Positions 1-8,502 of a DNA stretch of 64,000 nucleotides are shown piece by piece (within the stretch, counting starts at the first letter, position 1; each line of letters starts with the position of its first letter). The notes beneath the pieces are model-generated. The model made no database searches, was not told where the DNA came from, and saw nothing but the letters and a program-made list of their open reading frames with translations. The translations under genes were made by a program, and so were the position numbers. Origin of the DNA: Hyalangium versicolor (GTDB taxonomy: Bacteria; Myxococcota; Myxococcia; Myxococcales; Myxococcaceae); assembly GCF_020103695.1 (NCBI RefSeq), contig NZ_JAHXBF010000011.1, positions 62,001 through 126,000 of the forward strand, read 5' to 3'.

Positions 1-1773
1 CATCAGGTACGCCTTGACCATCGCCGGGCTCGGAGCGGTCAGCGCCTTGTTCAGGAAGTCCTGGTAGACGAGGGCCGAACCACCCGCCACCGCGGGGCAG
101 GAGTGGGACGTACCGCTCGACCACCCGTACAGCGTGCTCCCGGAAGGCCAGTACTTGTCGCACACGCTGCTGCCGTCGTAGTTGGACTGCGGGATACCGG
201 CCTCGATGTGCGTGCCGGGAGCCACGATGTCCGGCTTGAAGCGGCCGTCGCCGCCCGACGAGTTCACAGGACCGCGGCTGGAGAACGAGATGATGTCCTC
301 CGCGCTGTTGGCGCCCGTGTTGTCGATGGCGCAGCCGTCCGTGCCCGTCTGGCGCACGTTCTCGCTGGCACCCACCGTGATGACGTTCTTGGCCGTGGCG
401 GGGCTGCTCACCGTGTTGGCCGAGGAGCCGTCGTTGCCCGCGGCGAAGACCACCACCATCTGCTGAGCGCCCGTGGTCGTCTGCGAGTCACGAACGATCT
501 TGTCGAACTCCTGAGCGTTCGTGTCGTACTTCTTGGCGGCGCTGCCCGTGTAGCCCCAGGAGTTGCTCGAGATACGAGCGCCCTGCCCGTAGGCCGTGCT
601 CTCCCAGGCGGTCGCCGTGGCGGTGCCATCGCCGAAGATGGCGGTGATGCCCAGCCGCGCGTACGGAGCGATGCCGAGGCCATAGTTGTAGCCGTTGGCG
701 TCCTCGTAGGTGCTACCGGTGCTGACGTTGTAGCCACCGATGATGTGCGAGTTCAGGAAGCCGTGGCCTCCCATCACGCCCGTCTGCGCGGTGGGGTTGT
801 TCTGGAACGCGATGCGCGTGGACGGCAGGTCCGGGTGTCCGGACAGCGAGTACGCGTCGTCCGCGACCTCGACGGCGAACGAGCTGAACTGCGAGCTCGT
901 GAAGCCCTTGCTGGTCAACCAGGACAGGTAGTTGGGCCCGGTGGGGCTGCCGGCCGAGATGTTGCCGGCGACGATCTGACCCTGCACCTCGTCCAGCTTG
1001 CGCCGCTTCGTCTGCTGCTCGACGGCGAAGACGCCCTCGAGCTGCGCGATCTCATCCAGTCGCGCCGCATCGACGATCAGCTCGACGTTCTGGAAGCCCA
1101 GCACCGAGCGGCTCCCGACGACGCTGGAGGCCATCCCCTTCAGCGTCGTGACGGTGGCCGACGCGTCCTGCCCGTCGATCACCTGCACCACCACGTTGAG
1201 CTGCGTCCCGGCCAGCGCGCGGCGATCGGCGCGGAGCTCCGGAGACAGGCGGAAGCCCGGCTCGTAGTCACCCAGGAACCGGACGAAGCTCCGCTTCGCC
1301 TTGAGGTCCACCAGGGCCTTGGCCGTGGTCGCATCCGCCCGAACCACGTAGGTGTTGTAGGGGATGTAGCTGACGATCTGGACGCCGGTGGCGCGCAGCT
1401 CCTCGAGCCACTCATCGCGCACGGAATCCGTGAACTGCACCAGGTACTGCCCGCTGCGAGGCGCCGCGCTGGCCGTCAGCGTGCGCTGCATGTTGGAGGA
1501 CCGCAGATGGCTCGGCAGCCGGTTGTAGGTCGCCTCCGCGTTGTCCGTGTCGATGGGATACTCGTTGAGGACGATCAGCTGGTGGGCTGGACGCGTGAGG
1601 ATGCTCGAGTTGAGCGCCGCGACCTCTCCAGGATCCATTCCGGTGTCACCAGAGGTCTGGCTGCAGGCCGCAAGGACCGACAGCACGAGGCCCTTGGCGG
1701 CTCGGCGGAACGAGTGGGGACGTCTTGGCAATACGGGTGTCACTTTGGCTTGGGTCGGACGAGTCCGAGTCAT
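1..1773 (-). CDS. Secreted subtilisin-like serine protease (S8), lipoprotein, 3' end outside window
   Basis: Endopeptidase of the subtilisin superfamily, probably anchored outside the cytoplasm. I read 591 codons from an ATG at 1773 preceded by GGGAGA; the frame is open to base 1, so the C-terminus is missing. A basic, hydrophobic N-terminus ends in a lipobox (LAAC, Cys37). An inhibitor-like or propeptide region follows, then the S8 core: a candidate Asp in VADDAY (D305/D306), His337 in GGHG, the NSWG segment near residue 400, the oxyanion Asn in AAGNDG, and Ser556 in GTSHSCP. The His motif lacks the usual HGTHVAG form, so this is a divergent S8 member. The next gene on the same strand, a TonB-like protein, is 203 bp upstream, so it is probably transcribed alone. 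The family call is firm; the substrate is unknown. Confidence 0.88.
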   Translation of the reverse strand, partial: MTRTRPTQAKVTPVLPRRPHSFRRAAKGLVLSVLAACSQTSGDTGMDPGEVAALNSSILTRPAHQLIVLNEYPIDTDNAEATYNRLPSHLRSSNMQRTLTASAAPRSGQYLVQFTDSVRDEWLEELRATGVQIVSYIPYNTYVVRADATTAKALVDLKAKRSFVRFLGDYEPGFRLSPELRADRRALAGTQLNVVVQVIDGQDASATVTTLKGMASSVVGSRSVLGFQNVELIVDAARLDEIAQLEGVFAVEQQTKRRKLDEVQGQIVAGNISAGSPTGPNYLSWLTSKGFTSSQFSSFAVEVADDAYSLSGHPDLPSTRIAFQNNPTAQTGVMGGHGFLNSHIIGGYNVSTGSTYEDANGYNYGLGIAPYARLGITAIFGDGTATATAWESTAYGQGARISSNSWGYTGSAAKKYDTNAQEFDKIVRDSQTTTGAQQMVVVFAAGNDGSSANTVSSPATAKNVITVGASENVRQTGTDGCAIDNTGANSAEDIISFSSRGPVNSSGGDGRFKPDIVAPGTHIEAGIPQSNYDGSSVCDKYWPSGSTLYGWSSGTSHSCPAVAGGSALVYQDFLNKALTAPSPAMVKAYLM

Positions 1774-1884
1774 CGGGATTCTCCCAATGGGGGGATTAGG
1801 ACCAGCAGGGACTACATGCCCCTGGGCGACAATGCTTGCGGGCATTTCGGGAATCGCCTGGTCTTTAGCGGTAACCGATTTGTT

Positions 1885-1913
1885 AATGGAACTCTTTTGC
1901 AACCCGGTGTCAA
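1885..1913 (-). promoter_or_regulatory. Possible promoter of the S8 protease gene
   Basis: On the minus strand a perfect TTGACA lies at 1913-1908, in an AT-richer patch 135 bp upstream of the protease start. The -10 element is weak: TCCATT at 17-bp or CATTAA at 19-bp spacing. A 9-bp inverted repeat brackets it (ATTTGTTAA at 1878-1886 and TTAACAAAT at 1936-1944) and may be a pair of regulator half-sites. This is inference from motif match only. Confidence 0.3.
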
Positions 1914-1976
1914 CACAATGCGGGGTTTCCCTGCGTTAACAAATGTGTCGGGAAGCGCGGAGGAGCGAGGTGCTCC

Positions 1977-2828
1977 TCAGAGGTGGTAGCGGAACGGCAA
2001 CTCTAGGAGGAAGGGGTTGCCCAGCTCCGGCGGAGGAGGCGGAAACGGCTGGGCATTGCGGACGGTCTCCTGGGCGGCGTCGCAGAGCACCGGGTGGGGA
2101 CAGCGGCCCACCAGTTCCAATTTCAACAGCCTGCCCTGGGAGCTGATGGACACATTCAGTGTCACCTGCCCCGTGATGCCCGCGGCCGCCGCCAGGTGCG
2201 GATAGCGCACGAACATGAACCGGTCTCGAATGAGCTTCTCCATGTACCGCTCGACCAGCTCGTCGCGCTCCTCGGGGGTGAGGGTCGGTGGAGGTGCCAC
2301 CGCGCCACTGGCGAGCACGGCCCCCACCAGTCCCCCCGCCACTCCGGCCACGGTGCTTCCCGGCGCCTCGTCCAGTGCATCGCCCGGGGAGGCCTCGTCG
2401 GCCGCGGCAGAGCCGAGAGCGGAAGCAGGCACCTCGCTGGCCGGGGGGCTGCTATCGGGAGGTGGGAGTGGCTCTGGAGCCTCGGGTGCTCTCGGCGGCA
2501 GCGGCACGGACATCGGGCGGGGAGGCACATCGCGGGTGACCACCCGACGGGAGACAACCCTCACAGGCGCGGAAGGAGGAGCCACCGTGCTGGGAAGCGA
2601 GGGGGGAGCAGGCAGAAGCCTGAGGATGGGCGCATCGTCCTCTCCCGCACGAACGGGAAGGTGGATGGCGCTCCTCGGATCCCGCTCGAGCACGACGATG
2701 GCGAGCACATGCAGGACGAGGATGAACGGCCCCACCCTCAAGAGCCGCGCACGGCGCTCGACCTGGGACAGACGGGCGTCGAGCACAGAGGCGAACAACC
2801 TGCCCTGTGCCACACCCTCCTGCCGCAT
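1977..2828 (-). CDS. TonB-family energy transducer-like protein
   Basis: Likely couples inner-membrane proton-motive force to an outer-membrane partner, or has the related periplasm-spanning role common in myxobacteria. The protein has 283 aa from the ATG at 2828, with AGAGGCG as ribosome site. A short cytoplasmic N-terminus leads into one membrane segment (about residues 15-33, GPFILVLHVLAIVVL). A long Pro/Ala/Ser-rich linker with several Pro-Arg stretches follows, then a C-terminal TonB-like domain (about 190-283, including the ITGQVTLNVSI and GRLLKLELV strands) ending in PFRYHL. No ExbB/ExbD gene is adjacent. It is divergent from the ISC operon across a 355-bp gap. A 7-bp hairpin (GAGGAGC/GCTCCTC, 1960-1978) overlaps its stop codon but has no T-tract. 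Confidence 0.75.
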   Translation of the reverse strand: MRQEGVAQGRLFASVLDARLSQVERRARLLRVGPFILVLHVLAIVVLERDPRSAIHLPVRAGEDDAPILRLLPAPPSLPSTVAPPSAPVRVVSRRVVTRDVPPRPMSVPLPPRAPEAPEPLPPPDSSPPASEVPASALGSAAADEASPGDALDEAPGSTVAGVAGGLVGAVLASGAVAPPPTLTPEERDELVERYMEKLIRDRFMFVRYPHLAAAAGITGQVTLNVSISSQGRLLKLELVGRCPHPVLCDAAQETVRNAQPFPPPPPELGNPFLLELPFRYHL

Positions 2829-3098
2829 GCGTTCGCCTCTGGCCGAGCAGCCCCAGCCCTGAAATCTCAACCTGAACGGAGATTCAAGAGCGACACGGCA
2901 CATCCGTAAAGGGGGGCCGTGGGGCCACCTGTGCGGTGGTTTCCTCTTGCAACCATCCAGGTGTCCGCGAGCCCTCACTCCGCTGGCTGCCGAGCATGCC
3001 TCCACCCCGGCCCTCCGGCAGACGGGGCGTGGAGCGCCTCCGCCCCACCAGGTCTCCCCGCCCTTCCGGGATGGGCCCCGCGACGCTCTTATGTTTCC
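2829..3098. other. Intergenic region between tonB-like gene and ISC promoter
   Basis: No credible gene: short frames here have no homology I recognise and no ribosome site. It presumably carries the minus-strand promoter of the TonB-like gene (weak TTGAAT near 2888-2883) and GC-rich inverted segments around 3000-3060. The ISC promoter starts at 3099. Confidence 0.5.
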
Positions 3099-3125
3099 TT
3101 GACCACGAGGTCCTCGCTTTAATAT
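3099..3125 (+). promoter_or_regulatory. Candidate sigma-70-type promoter of the ISC operon
   Basis: TTGACC at 3099-3104 is followed by an AT-rich -10 region, TAATAT at 3120-3125 (15-bp spacer; ATATTA gives 17 bp). This is the only AT-rich patch in the 355-bp gap and lies 59 bp before the iscS start codon. Confidence 0.55.
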
Positions 3126-3127
3126 TA

Positions 3128-3156
3128 GACCATCCTGGTCCACATTGGTGGGTCAA
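3128..3156. promoter_or_regulatory. Candidate operator (nested inverted repeats) at the ISC promoter
   Basis: GACCATCCTGGTC (3128-3140) is a perfect inverted repeat with 5-bp arms directly after the -10 element. CCAC..GTGG repeats follow, and GGTCAA at 3151-3156 is the inverse of the TTGACC at 3099. The position over the start of transcription fits a repressor such as an Rrf2/IscR-type protein, which controls isc operons in other bacteria. No iscR gene is in this window, so the regulator is inferred. Confidence 0.45.
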
Positions 3157-3183
3157 TGTAGGCCAGTGGGAAGGTTCTCCGAG

Positions 3184-4545
3184 ATGAAGCTGCCGATCTA
3201 CATGGACAACCACGCCACCACCCCGCTGGATCCGCGGGTGCTGGAGGCGATGATGCCGTACCTGCGCGAGGACTTCGGGAATGCCGCCTCGCGCAACCAT
3301 GCCTTCGGGTGGAAGGCGGAGGCCGCGGTGGACAAGGCCCGCAAGCAGGTGGCGGAGCTCATCGGGGCCTCGGACAAGGAGATCGTCTTCACCTCCGGCG
3401 CCACCGAGTCCGACAACCTGGCCATCAAGGGCGCGCTCGAGTTCTATAAGGAGAAGGGTGACCACATCATCACCCTGAAGACGGAGCACAAGGCCATCCT
3501 CGATACCTGCAAGCGCCTGGAGCGCATCCGCCAGGAGCGCCTGGACGAGCTGAAGCTGCTGCGGCTGTCGCAGCTGGCCGAGACGGACGTCACCCCGGAC
3601 AACCTGGCCGAGTTCGCCGCGAAGTACCGCATCGAGGAGGACGCGCAGTACCAGAAGTGGGCCGCGCGCCCCACCGGTGGCGCCCGCGTCACCTACCTGG
3701 ACGTGGAGAAGGACGGCTCGGTGAGCCTGGAGAAGCTCGCCGCCGCCATCACCGACAAGACGGTGCTGGTGTCGATCATGTTCGCCAACAATGAGATCGG
3801 CACCGTGCAGCCCATCGCGGAGATCGGCAAGCTGTGCCGCGCGAAGGGCGTGCTCTTCCACTGCGACGCAGTGCAGGGCATCGGCAAGCTGCCCTTCAAC
3901 GTGGACGAGATGAAGGTGGACCTGGTCTCCATCTCCGCCCACAAGATGTACGGCCCCAAGGGCGTGGGCGCCCTCTATGTGCGCCGCAAGCCGCGCGTGC
4001 GCATCGCCCCCATCATCGACGGCGGCGGCCACGAACGTGGCATGCGCTCCGGCACGCTGAACGTCTCGGCCATCGTGGGCTTCGGCAAGGCGGCGGAGAT
4101 CGCTCGCGAGGAGATGGCCGAGGAGTCCGCTCGCATCTTCCGGCTGCGCGAGAAGCTGCGCACCGGCATCCTGAGCCAGCTGGACATGGTCGTCGTGAAC
4201 GGCTCCCTGGAGCACAGGCTGCCGGGCAACCTCAACCTCTCGTTCTCCTACGTGGAGGGCGAGGCGCTGATGATGTCCATCAAGGACGTGGCGGTGTCTT
4301 CCGGCTCCGCGTGCACCTCGGCCTCGCTCGAGCCCTCGTACGTCCTGCGGGCGTGCGGCGTGGAGGAGGACCTCGCGCACAGTTCCATCCGCTTCGGCAT
4401 CGGACGGTTCAACACCGAGGAGGAGGTGGACTTCGTGGTCCGCCTCGTGGTGGACAAGGTGCGCAAGCTGCGCGACATGAGCCCGCTCTACGAGATGGCC
4501 AAGGAAGGCATCGATCTCAAGAGCATCGAGTGGACGGCACATTGA
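3184..4545 (+). CDS. iscS: Cysteine desulfurase IscS
   Basis: PLP enzyme that takes sulfur from L-cysteine and hands it to IscU for Fe-S assembly. The protein has 453 aa from the ATG at 3184 (GGGAAGG upstream); it begins MKLPIYMDNHATTPLDPRV. PLP lysine is K254 in SAHKMYGPKG, and the mobile-loop catalytic cysteine is C377 in SSGSACTSAS. The C-terminus (SPLYEMAKEGIDLKSIEW) matches the IscS type that docks IscU. Odd feature: about 48 extra residues lie between the TCKRLER and VTYLDVE segments (roughly residues 117-165), so both catalytic residues are shifted by 48-49 relative to the usual 404-aa enzyme. First gene of iscS-iscU-iscA-hscB-hscA-fdx. Confidence 0.96.
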   Translation: MKLPIYMDNHATTPLDPRVLEAMMPYLREDFGNAASRNHAFGWKAEAAVDKARKQVAELIGASDKEIVFTSGATESDNLAIKGALEFYKEKGDHIITLKTEHKAILDTCKRLERIRQERLDELKLLRLSQLAETDVTPDNLAEFAAKYRIEEDAQYQKWAARPTGGARVTYLDVEKDGSVSLEKLAAAITDKTVLVSIMFANNEIGTVQPIAEIGKLCRAKGVLFHCDAVQGIGKLPFNVDEMKVDLVSISAHKMYGPKGVGALYVRRKPRVRIAPIIDGGGHERGMRSGTLNVSAIVGFGKAAEIAREEMAEESARIFRLREKLRTGILSQLDMVVVNGSLEHRLPGNLNLSFSYVEGEALMMSIKDVAVSSGSACTSASLEPSYVLRACGVEEDLAHSSIRFGIGRFNTEEEVDFVVRLVVDKVRKLRDMSPLYEMAKEGIDLKSIEWTAH

Positions 4546-4601
4546 TCCGAGGGCCGTTGCCGGCACCCCGGGTCCGTTGAAAGATTCCTGAAGGAGTACC
4601 C

Positions 4602-5009
4602 ATGGCTTACAGCGACAAGGTCATCGAGCACTACGAGAACCCCCGCAACGTCGGGACTTTGGACAAGAACGATCCCAACGTCGGCACCGGCCTGGTGGGC
4701 GCCCCCGCCTGCGGCGACGTGATGCGCCTCCAGCTGAAGATCACCGACGAGGGCATCATCGAGGACGCCAAGTTCAAGACCTTCGGGTGCGGCTCGGCGA
4801 TCGCCTCCAGCTCGCTGGTGACCGAGTGGGTCAAGGGCAAGTCCGTTGATCAGGCGATGACCATCTCGAACAAGGACGTGGCGCGCGAGCTGGCGCTGCC
4901 TCCGGTGAAGATCCACTGCTCGGTGCTGGCCGAGGACGCCATCAAGGCCGCCATCGAGGACTTCAAGAAGAAGCGCGAGGCGCGGCAGGGCAAGCAGACC
5001 GCGTCCTGA
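4602..5009 (+). CDS. iscU: Fe-S cluster scaffold IscU
   Basis: Scaffold on which a [2Fe-2S] cluster is built from IscS sulfur and then released by HscA/HscB. The protein has 135 aa, ATG preceded by AAGGAG. All ligands are present at the canonical positions: C37 and D39 (PACGD), C63 (FGCGS), H105 and C106. The HscA recognition motif LPPVK is intact at 99-103, which agrees with the hscBA genes downstream. It lies 56 bp after iscS. Confidence 0.97.
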   Translation: MAYSDKVIEHYENPRNVGTLDKNDPNVGTGLVGAPACGDVMRLQLKITDEGIIEDAKFKTFGCGSAIASSSLVTEWVKGKSVDQAMTISNKDVARELALPPVKIHCSVLAEDAIKAAIEDFKKKREARQGKQTAS

Positions 5010-5047
5010 GTCGAGGCCTCGAGAACGAATCGGGAAGAGGTGCGGAC

Positions 5048-5452
5048 ATGAGCGAGCAGACGACCCCACAGACCCAGCAACTTCAGGCGGCGTCTGCCCC
5101 CGTGCCTGCTGGAAAGCCCGCCGGCAAGGGCATCGTCCTGAGCGACAGCGCGGTGCAGCGCCTGCGCGTCCTCCTGGAGCAGCGGCAGACGCCCGAGGCC
5201 GGGCTGCGCCTGGCCGTGAAGGGCGGTGGCTGCTCGGGGCTGCAGTACGCCATGGAGTGGGCCGAGAAGCCTCGCGAGCGCGACAAGATCTTCGAGCGCG
5301 ACGGCGTCCGCGTCTTCGTGGATCCGAAGAGCTACCTGTACCTCATGGGCACGGAGCTGACCTTCGAGGAGTCCCTGATGGGCTCCGGCTTCAAGCTGCA
5401 GAACCCGAACGTGAAGACCGCCTGCGGCTGCGGCGAGAGCTTCACCGTCTAG
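5048..5452 (+). CDS. iscA: A-type Fe-S carrier protein IscA
   Basis: Carries iron or Fe-S clusters from the scaffold to target enzymes. The protein has 134 aa. A low-complexity, Gln/Ala/Pro-rich extension of about 27 residues precedes the A-type domain. The three conserved cysteines are C62 (GGCSG) and C126/C128 (ACGCGESF). An ErpA-type role is also possible since A-type paralogues are hard to separate, but its place in the operon favours IscA. A terminator-like hairpin follows 125 bp downstream. Confidence 0.92.
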   Translation: MSEQTTPQTQQLQAASAPVPAGKPAGKGIVLSDSAVQRLRVLLEQRQTPEAGLRLAVKGGGCSGLQYAMEWAEKPRERDKIFERDGVRVFVDPKSYLYLMGTELTFEESLMGSGFKLQNPNVKTACGCGESFTV

Positions 5453-5576
5453 CCCGGACACCTGCGCCCCACACGAGCGAGCAGGCGCCTCTCCCGCTGC
5501 TGGAGGCAGGGGGGGAGGAGGAATGGCTCTCCGGCGCCCCACCCGTGTCTGGCCACAGGTCTCACGACATTTCAGG

Positions 5577-5610
5577 GGGCTCGGTACGAGACCGGGCCCT
5601 TTTCTTTTTT
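5577..5610 (+). terminator. Rho-independent terminator or attenuator between iscA and hscB
   Basis: GGGCTCGGT (5577-5585), loop ACGAG, ACCGGGCCC (5591-5599): nine paired positions with one G-U wobble, then TTTTCTTTTTT to 5610. It lies in the 176-bp iscA-hscB gap, so it would reduce read-through into hscB-hscA-fdx. Confidence 0.72.
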
Positions 5611-5628
5611 GGCCGCGAGGAGTGAACC

Positions 5629-6258
5629 GTGAAGTGTTGGAACTGTGAGGGGGAGACGAGCGGGCGGCCCTTCTGCCCACGCTGTGGGAAGATCGCCGCC
5701 AGGCCGGCGGGCGCCACGCTCTTCGAGGTCTTCGAGCTGCCTGCCAGCTATGACGTGGATGTGCCCACGCTGGAGAAACGCTTCCGCGAGCTGTCACTCC
5801 AGCTTCACCCGGATCGCTTCGCCCAGGCCGACGCCCGTGAGCGGCGCCTGTCCCTGGAGCAGACCACGGCGCTCAACGAGGCCTACAAGACGCTGAAGGA
5901 TCCCTCGCGCCGGGCCTTCTACCTGCTCAAGCTGCAGGGGGTGGATCTGGACCGCGAGGACGCGGGGACCCAGAAGGGCATGCCCGCCGAGTTCCTGGAG
6001 GAGGTGCTGGAGCTGCGTGAGGAGCTGGAGGGGGCCATGCACTCCAAGGATCTGACGCGGGCCCAGGCCATGGCGGTGGACGTCACTGCCCGGCAGCGCG
6101 AGGCCCTGACCGAGGCCGCCAACGCCCTGCGCGCCCTACACCACGGCGAGGATGATCCCTCGCTGGTGAAAAAGGCGTCGCATGCCCTGGGACGGGTGAG
6201 GTACTTCACGCGCTTCCTCGAACAGGTAGAGGAGTTCGAGGAGGAGGCAGTGGTGTGA
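5629..6258 (+). CDS. hscB: Co-chaperone HscB with N-terminal zinc-finger-like motif
   Basis: J-domain protein that brings IscU to HscA and stimulates its ATPase. The protein has 209 aa from a GTG at 5629, preceded by GAGGAG. Residues 1-20 carry C3-x2-C6 and C16-x2-C19, a zinc-ribbon-like addition absent from E. coli HscB but resembling the tetracysteine N-terminus of eukaryotic HSC20. The J domain has its HPD at 60-62, and the C-terminal helical IscU-binding domain spans about 110-205. It overlaps hscA by four bases. Confidence 0.93.
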   Translation: MKCWNCEGETSGRPFCPRCGKIAARPAGATLFEVFELPASYDVDVPTLEKRFRELSLQLHPDRFAQADARERRLSLEQTTALNEAYKTLKDPSRRAFYLLKLQGVDLDREDAGTQKGMPAEFLEEVLELREELEGAMHSKDLTRAQAMAVDVTARQREALTEAANALRALHHGEDDPSLVKKASHALGRVRYFTRFLEQVEEFEEEAVV

Positions 6259-8102
6259 GCAACAACGGCTTTCTGCAGATCCACGATCCCCTGAAGCCCA
6301 AGGGGTACGCGGTGGGCATCGACCTGGGGACCACGAACTCGCTGGTGGCCTCGGTCATCCAGGGCAAGCCCGAGTGCCTGCCAGCGGACGAGGGCCACAC
6401 GCGGCTGCTGCCGTCGGTGGTGCACTACGCGAAGGACGGGGGCGTGGTGGTGGGCTCGCGGGCCCGGAGGATGGCCGCGGAGTACCCCACGGACACCATC
6501 ATCTCCGTGAAGCGCTTCATGGGCCGCAGCCCGGACGATCCGGAGACGCGCAAGCTGGGCCACTACAAGTTCTCCGAGGGCAAGAGCCCCGTGGTGCGCT
6601 TCGAGGTGGCGGGCGGCCAGCCGGTGACGCCCATCGAGGTGTCCGGGGAGATCCTCCGCACGCTCAAGCGCCGCGCCGAGTCCCACTTCGCCGGCAAGGT
6701 GGAGCAGGCCGTCATCACCGTGCCCGCCTACTTCGATGATGCCCAGCGCCAGGCCACCAAGGACGCGGGCCGGCTGGCGGGGTTGGAGGTGCTGCGGCTG
6801 CTGAACGAGCCCACCGCCGCCGCGCTCGCCTACGGCCTGGACAAGGGCAGCCAGGGCACCTTCGCTGTGTACGATCTCGGCGGCGGCACGTTCGACATCT
6901 CCATCCTCAAGCTGGTGGAGGGCATCTTCGAGGTGAAGGCCACGGGCGGAGACTCGGCGCTGGGCGGCGATGACTTCGATCGTGCCATCGCCCAACGGGT
7001 GCTCCAGGCCATGGGCCAGAGCGAGCCCTCCCCGTCCCTGGTGGCCGAGGTGCTCGCCGCTGCTCGCCGCGCCAAGGAGTCCCTCACCGACGCGCCCGAG
7101 GTGGAGTTCGTGGCTGCCGGCCATCGGCAGGTCATCAAGCGCGAGGACTTCGAGGCCTGGATCCAGCCACTCGTCCAGAAGACGGGCATCGTCTGCCGGC
7201 GGGCGCTCAAGGACGCTGGAGTGACGGCGGCGGAGTTGGACGGCGTCATCCTGGTGGGCGGGGCCACGCGTGTGCCGGCGGTGCGCCGCTACGTGGCGGA
7301 GCTGTTCGGCCGCGAGCCCCTGGGAGACATTGATCCGGATCAGGTGGTGGCGCTGGGAGCGGCGGTGCTGGCGAACCTGCTCACCACCGTGAACCGCGAT
7401 GACGAGGTGCTGCTGCTGGACGTCATCCCCCTGTCGCTGGGGCTGGAGACGATGGGCGGCATCGTCGAGAAGCTCATCCCGCGCAACTCCACCATCCCCA
7501 CGGCGGCGGCCCAGGTCTTCACCACCTTCAAGGACGGGCAGACGGGGCTGGATGTCCACGTGCTCCAGGGCGAGCGCGAGGCGGTGGAGGACTGCCGGAG
7601 CCTGGCGCGGTTCCGGCTCTCGGAGATCCCGCCCATGTCGGCCGGCATGGCCCGCGTGGAGGTCCGCTTCCAGGTGGACGCGGACGGCATCCTCTCCGTC
7701 ACCGCCAAGGAGCAGAGCACCGGTGTCACCCAGTCCATCACCGTGAAGCCCAGCCACGGCCTCACGGACGACGAGATTGAACGGATGCTGCTGGACTCCA
7801 TCGACCACGCGGAGGAGGACATCCAGCTGCGCCAGTTGCGCGAGCAGCGGGTGGAGGCCGAGCGCGTGCTGACGGATGCCGGCAAGCAGTTGGGCGAGCA
7901 CCCTGCCCTCCTCCAGCCGGAGGAGCGGACGGCCATCGAGGCGGCCATGGGCCGGGTGCGCGAGCTGGCCCAGGGCGAGGACTCGCACGCCCTCAAGGAG
8001 GCCATCCACGCCCTGGACGAGGTGTCCCGCCCCTTCGTCGAGCGGGTGATGAACCAGGCCATCCGCCAGGTGGTCGCCGGGCATTCGGTGGAGGAGTACT
8101 GA
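6255..8102 (+). CDS. hscA: Hsp70-family chaperone HscA
   Basis: Specialised Hsp70 that drives cluster release from IscU. The protein has 615 aa from a GTG that overlaps the hscB stop (GTGA, translational coupling). The nucleotide-binding domain has the phosphate-1 motif GIDLGTTNS, phosphate-2 motif VYDLGGGTFDIS, and adenosine motif LVGGATRVPAV; a shorter substrate domain follows. Length and the partner genes point to HscA rather than DnaK. Fdx starts two bases after its stop. Confidence 0.95.
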   Translation: MSNNGFLQIHDPLKPKGYAVGIDLGTTNSLVASVIQGKPECLPADEGHTRLLPSVVHYAKDGGVVVGSRARRMAAEYPTDTIISVKRFMGRSPDDPETRKLGHYKFSEGKSPVVRFEVAGGQPVTPIEVSGEILRTLKRRAESHFAGKVEQAVITVPAYFDDAQRQATKDAGRLAGLEVLRLLNEPTAAALAYGLDKGSQGTFAVYDLGGGTFDISILKLVEGIFEVKATGGDSALGGDDFDRAIAQRVLQAMGQSEPSPSLVAEVLAAARRAKESLTDAPEVEFVAAGHRQVIKREDFEAWIQPLVQKTGIVCRRALKDAGVTAAELDGVILVGGATRVPAVRRYVAELFGREPLGDIDPDQVVALGAAVLANLLTTVNRDDEVLLLDVIPLSLGLETMGGIVEKLIPRNSTIPTAAAQVFTTFKDGQTGLDVHVLQGEREAVEDCRSLARFRLSEIPPMSAGMARVEVRFQVDADGILSVTAKEQSTGVTQSITVKPSHGLTDDEIERMLLDSIDHAEEDIQLRQLREQRVEAERVLTDAGKQLGEHPALLQPEERTAIEAAMGRVRELAQGEDSHALKEAIHALDEVSRPFVERVMNQAIRQVVAGHSVEEY

Positions 8103-8103
8103 G

Positions 8104-8481
8104 GTGCCCAAGGTTCACTTCAAGAGCCCGCTGGACGACGTCACCGTCGAGGTGAAACCGGGCACCACGCTGCTGGAGGCCGCCGAGCAGGGCGGGGCCC
8201 ACGTGGGACATAGCTGTGGCGGGGTGTGCGGGTGCTCCACATGCCATGTGTGGATCCGCAAGGGGCTGGACTCGCTGTCCGAGCAGTCGGACGCAGAGAT
8301 GGACCGCCTGGACATGGGCTTCGACGTGCGGCCCTACTCCCGGCTCAGCTGCCAGTCCGAGGTGGGCTCAGAGGACCTCCAGGTGGAGATCACCGAGGAG
8401 TCCCTCAGCGCCTTCATGGACGAGAACCCGGCCCTGAGGCACCAGTTGGAGGCCTCCGGGAAATGGCCGCTGAAGAAGTGA
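8104..8481 (+). CDS. fdx: ISC-type [2Fe-2S] ferredoxin
   Basis: Electron donor for Fe-S assembly. The protein has 125 aa from a GTG two bases after hscA. Adrenodoxin-type ligands are C38-x5-C44-x2-C47 and C83 (SCGGVCGCSTC, RLSCQSE); C42 is an extra cysteine inside the loop. Last gene of the ISC operon; the promoter of the tRNA gene begins 21 bp later. Confidence 0.94.
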   Translation: MPKVHFKSPLDDVTVEVKPGTTLLEAAEQGGAHVGHSCGGVCGCSTCHVWIRKGLDSLSEQSDAEMDRLDMGFDVRPYSRLSCQSEVGSEDLQVEITEESLSAFMDENPALRHQLEASGKWPLKK

Positions 8482-8502
8482 TGTTCTCGTAGACGGTTCC
8501 GC

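Noticed and set aside
103..1989. Long plus-strand reading frame opposite the S8 protease
   Set aside because: High GC keeps the antisense frame open. The opposite strand has a recognisable protease with all motifs and a ribosome site.
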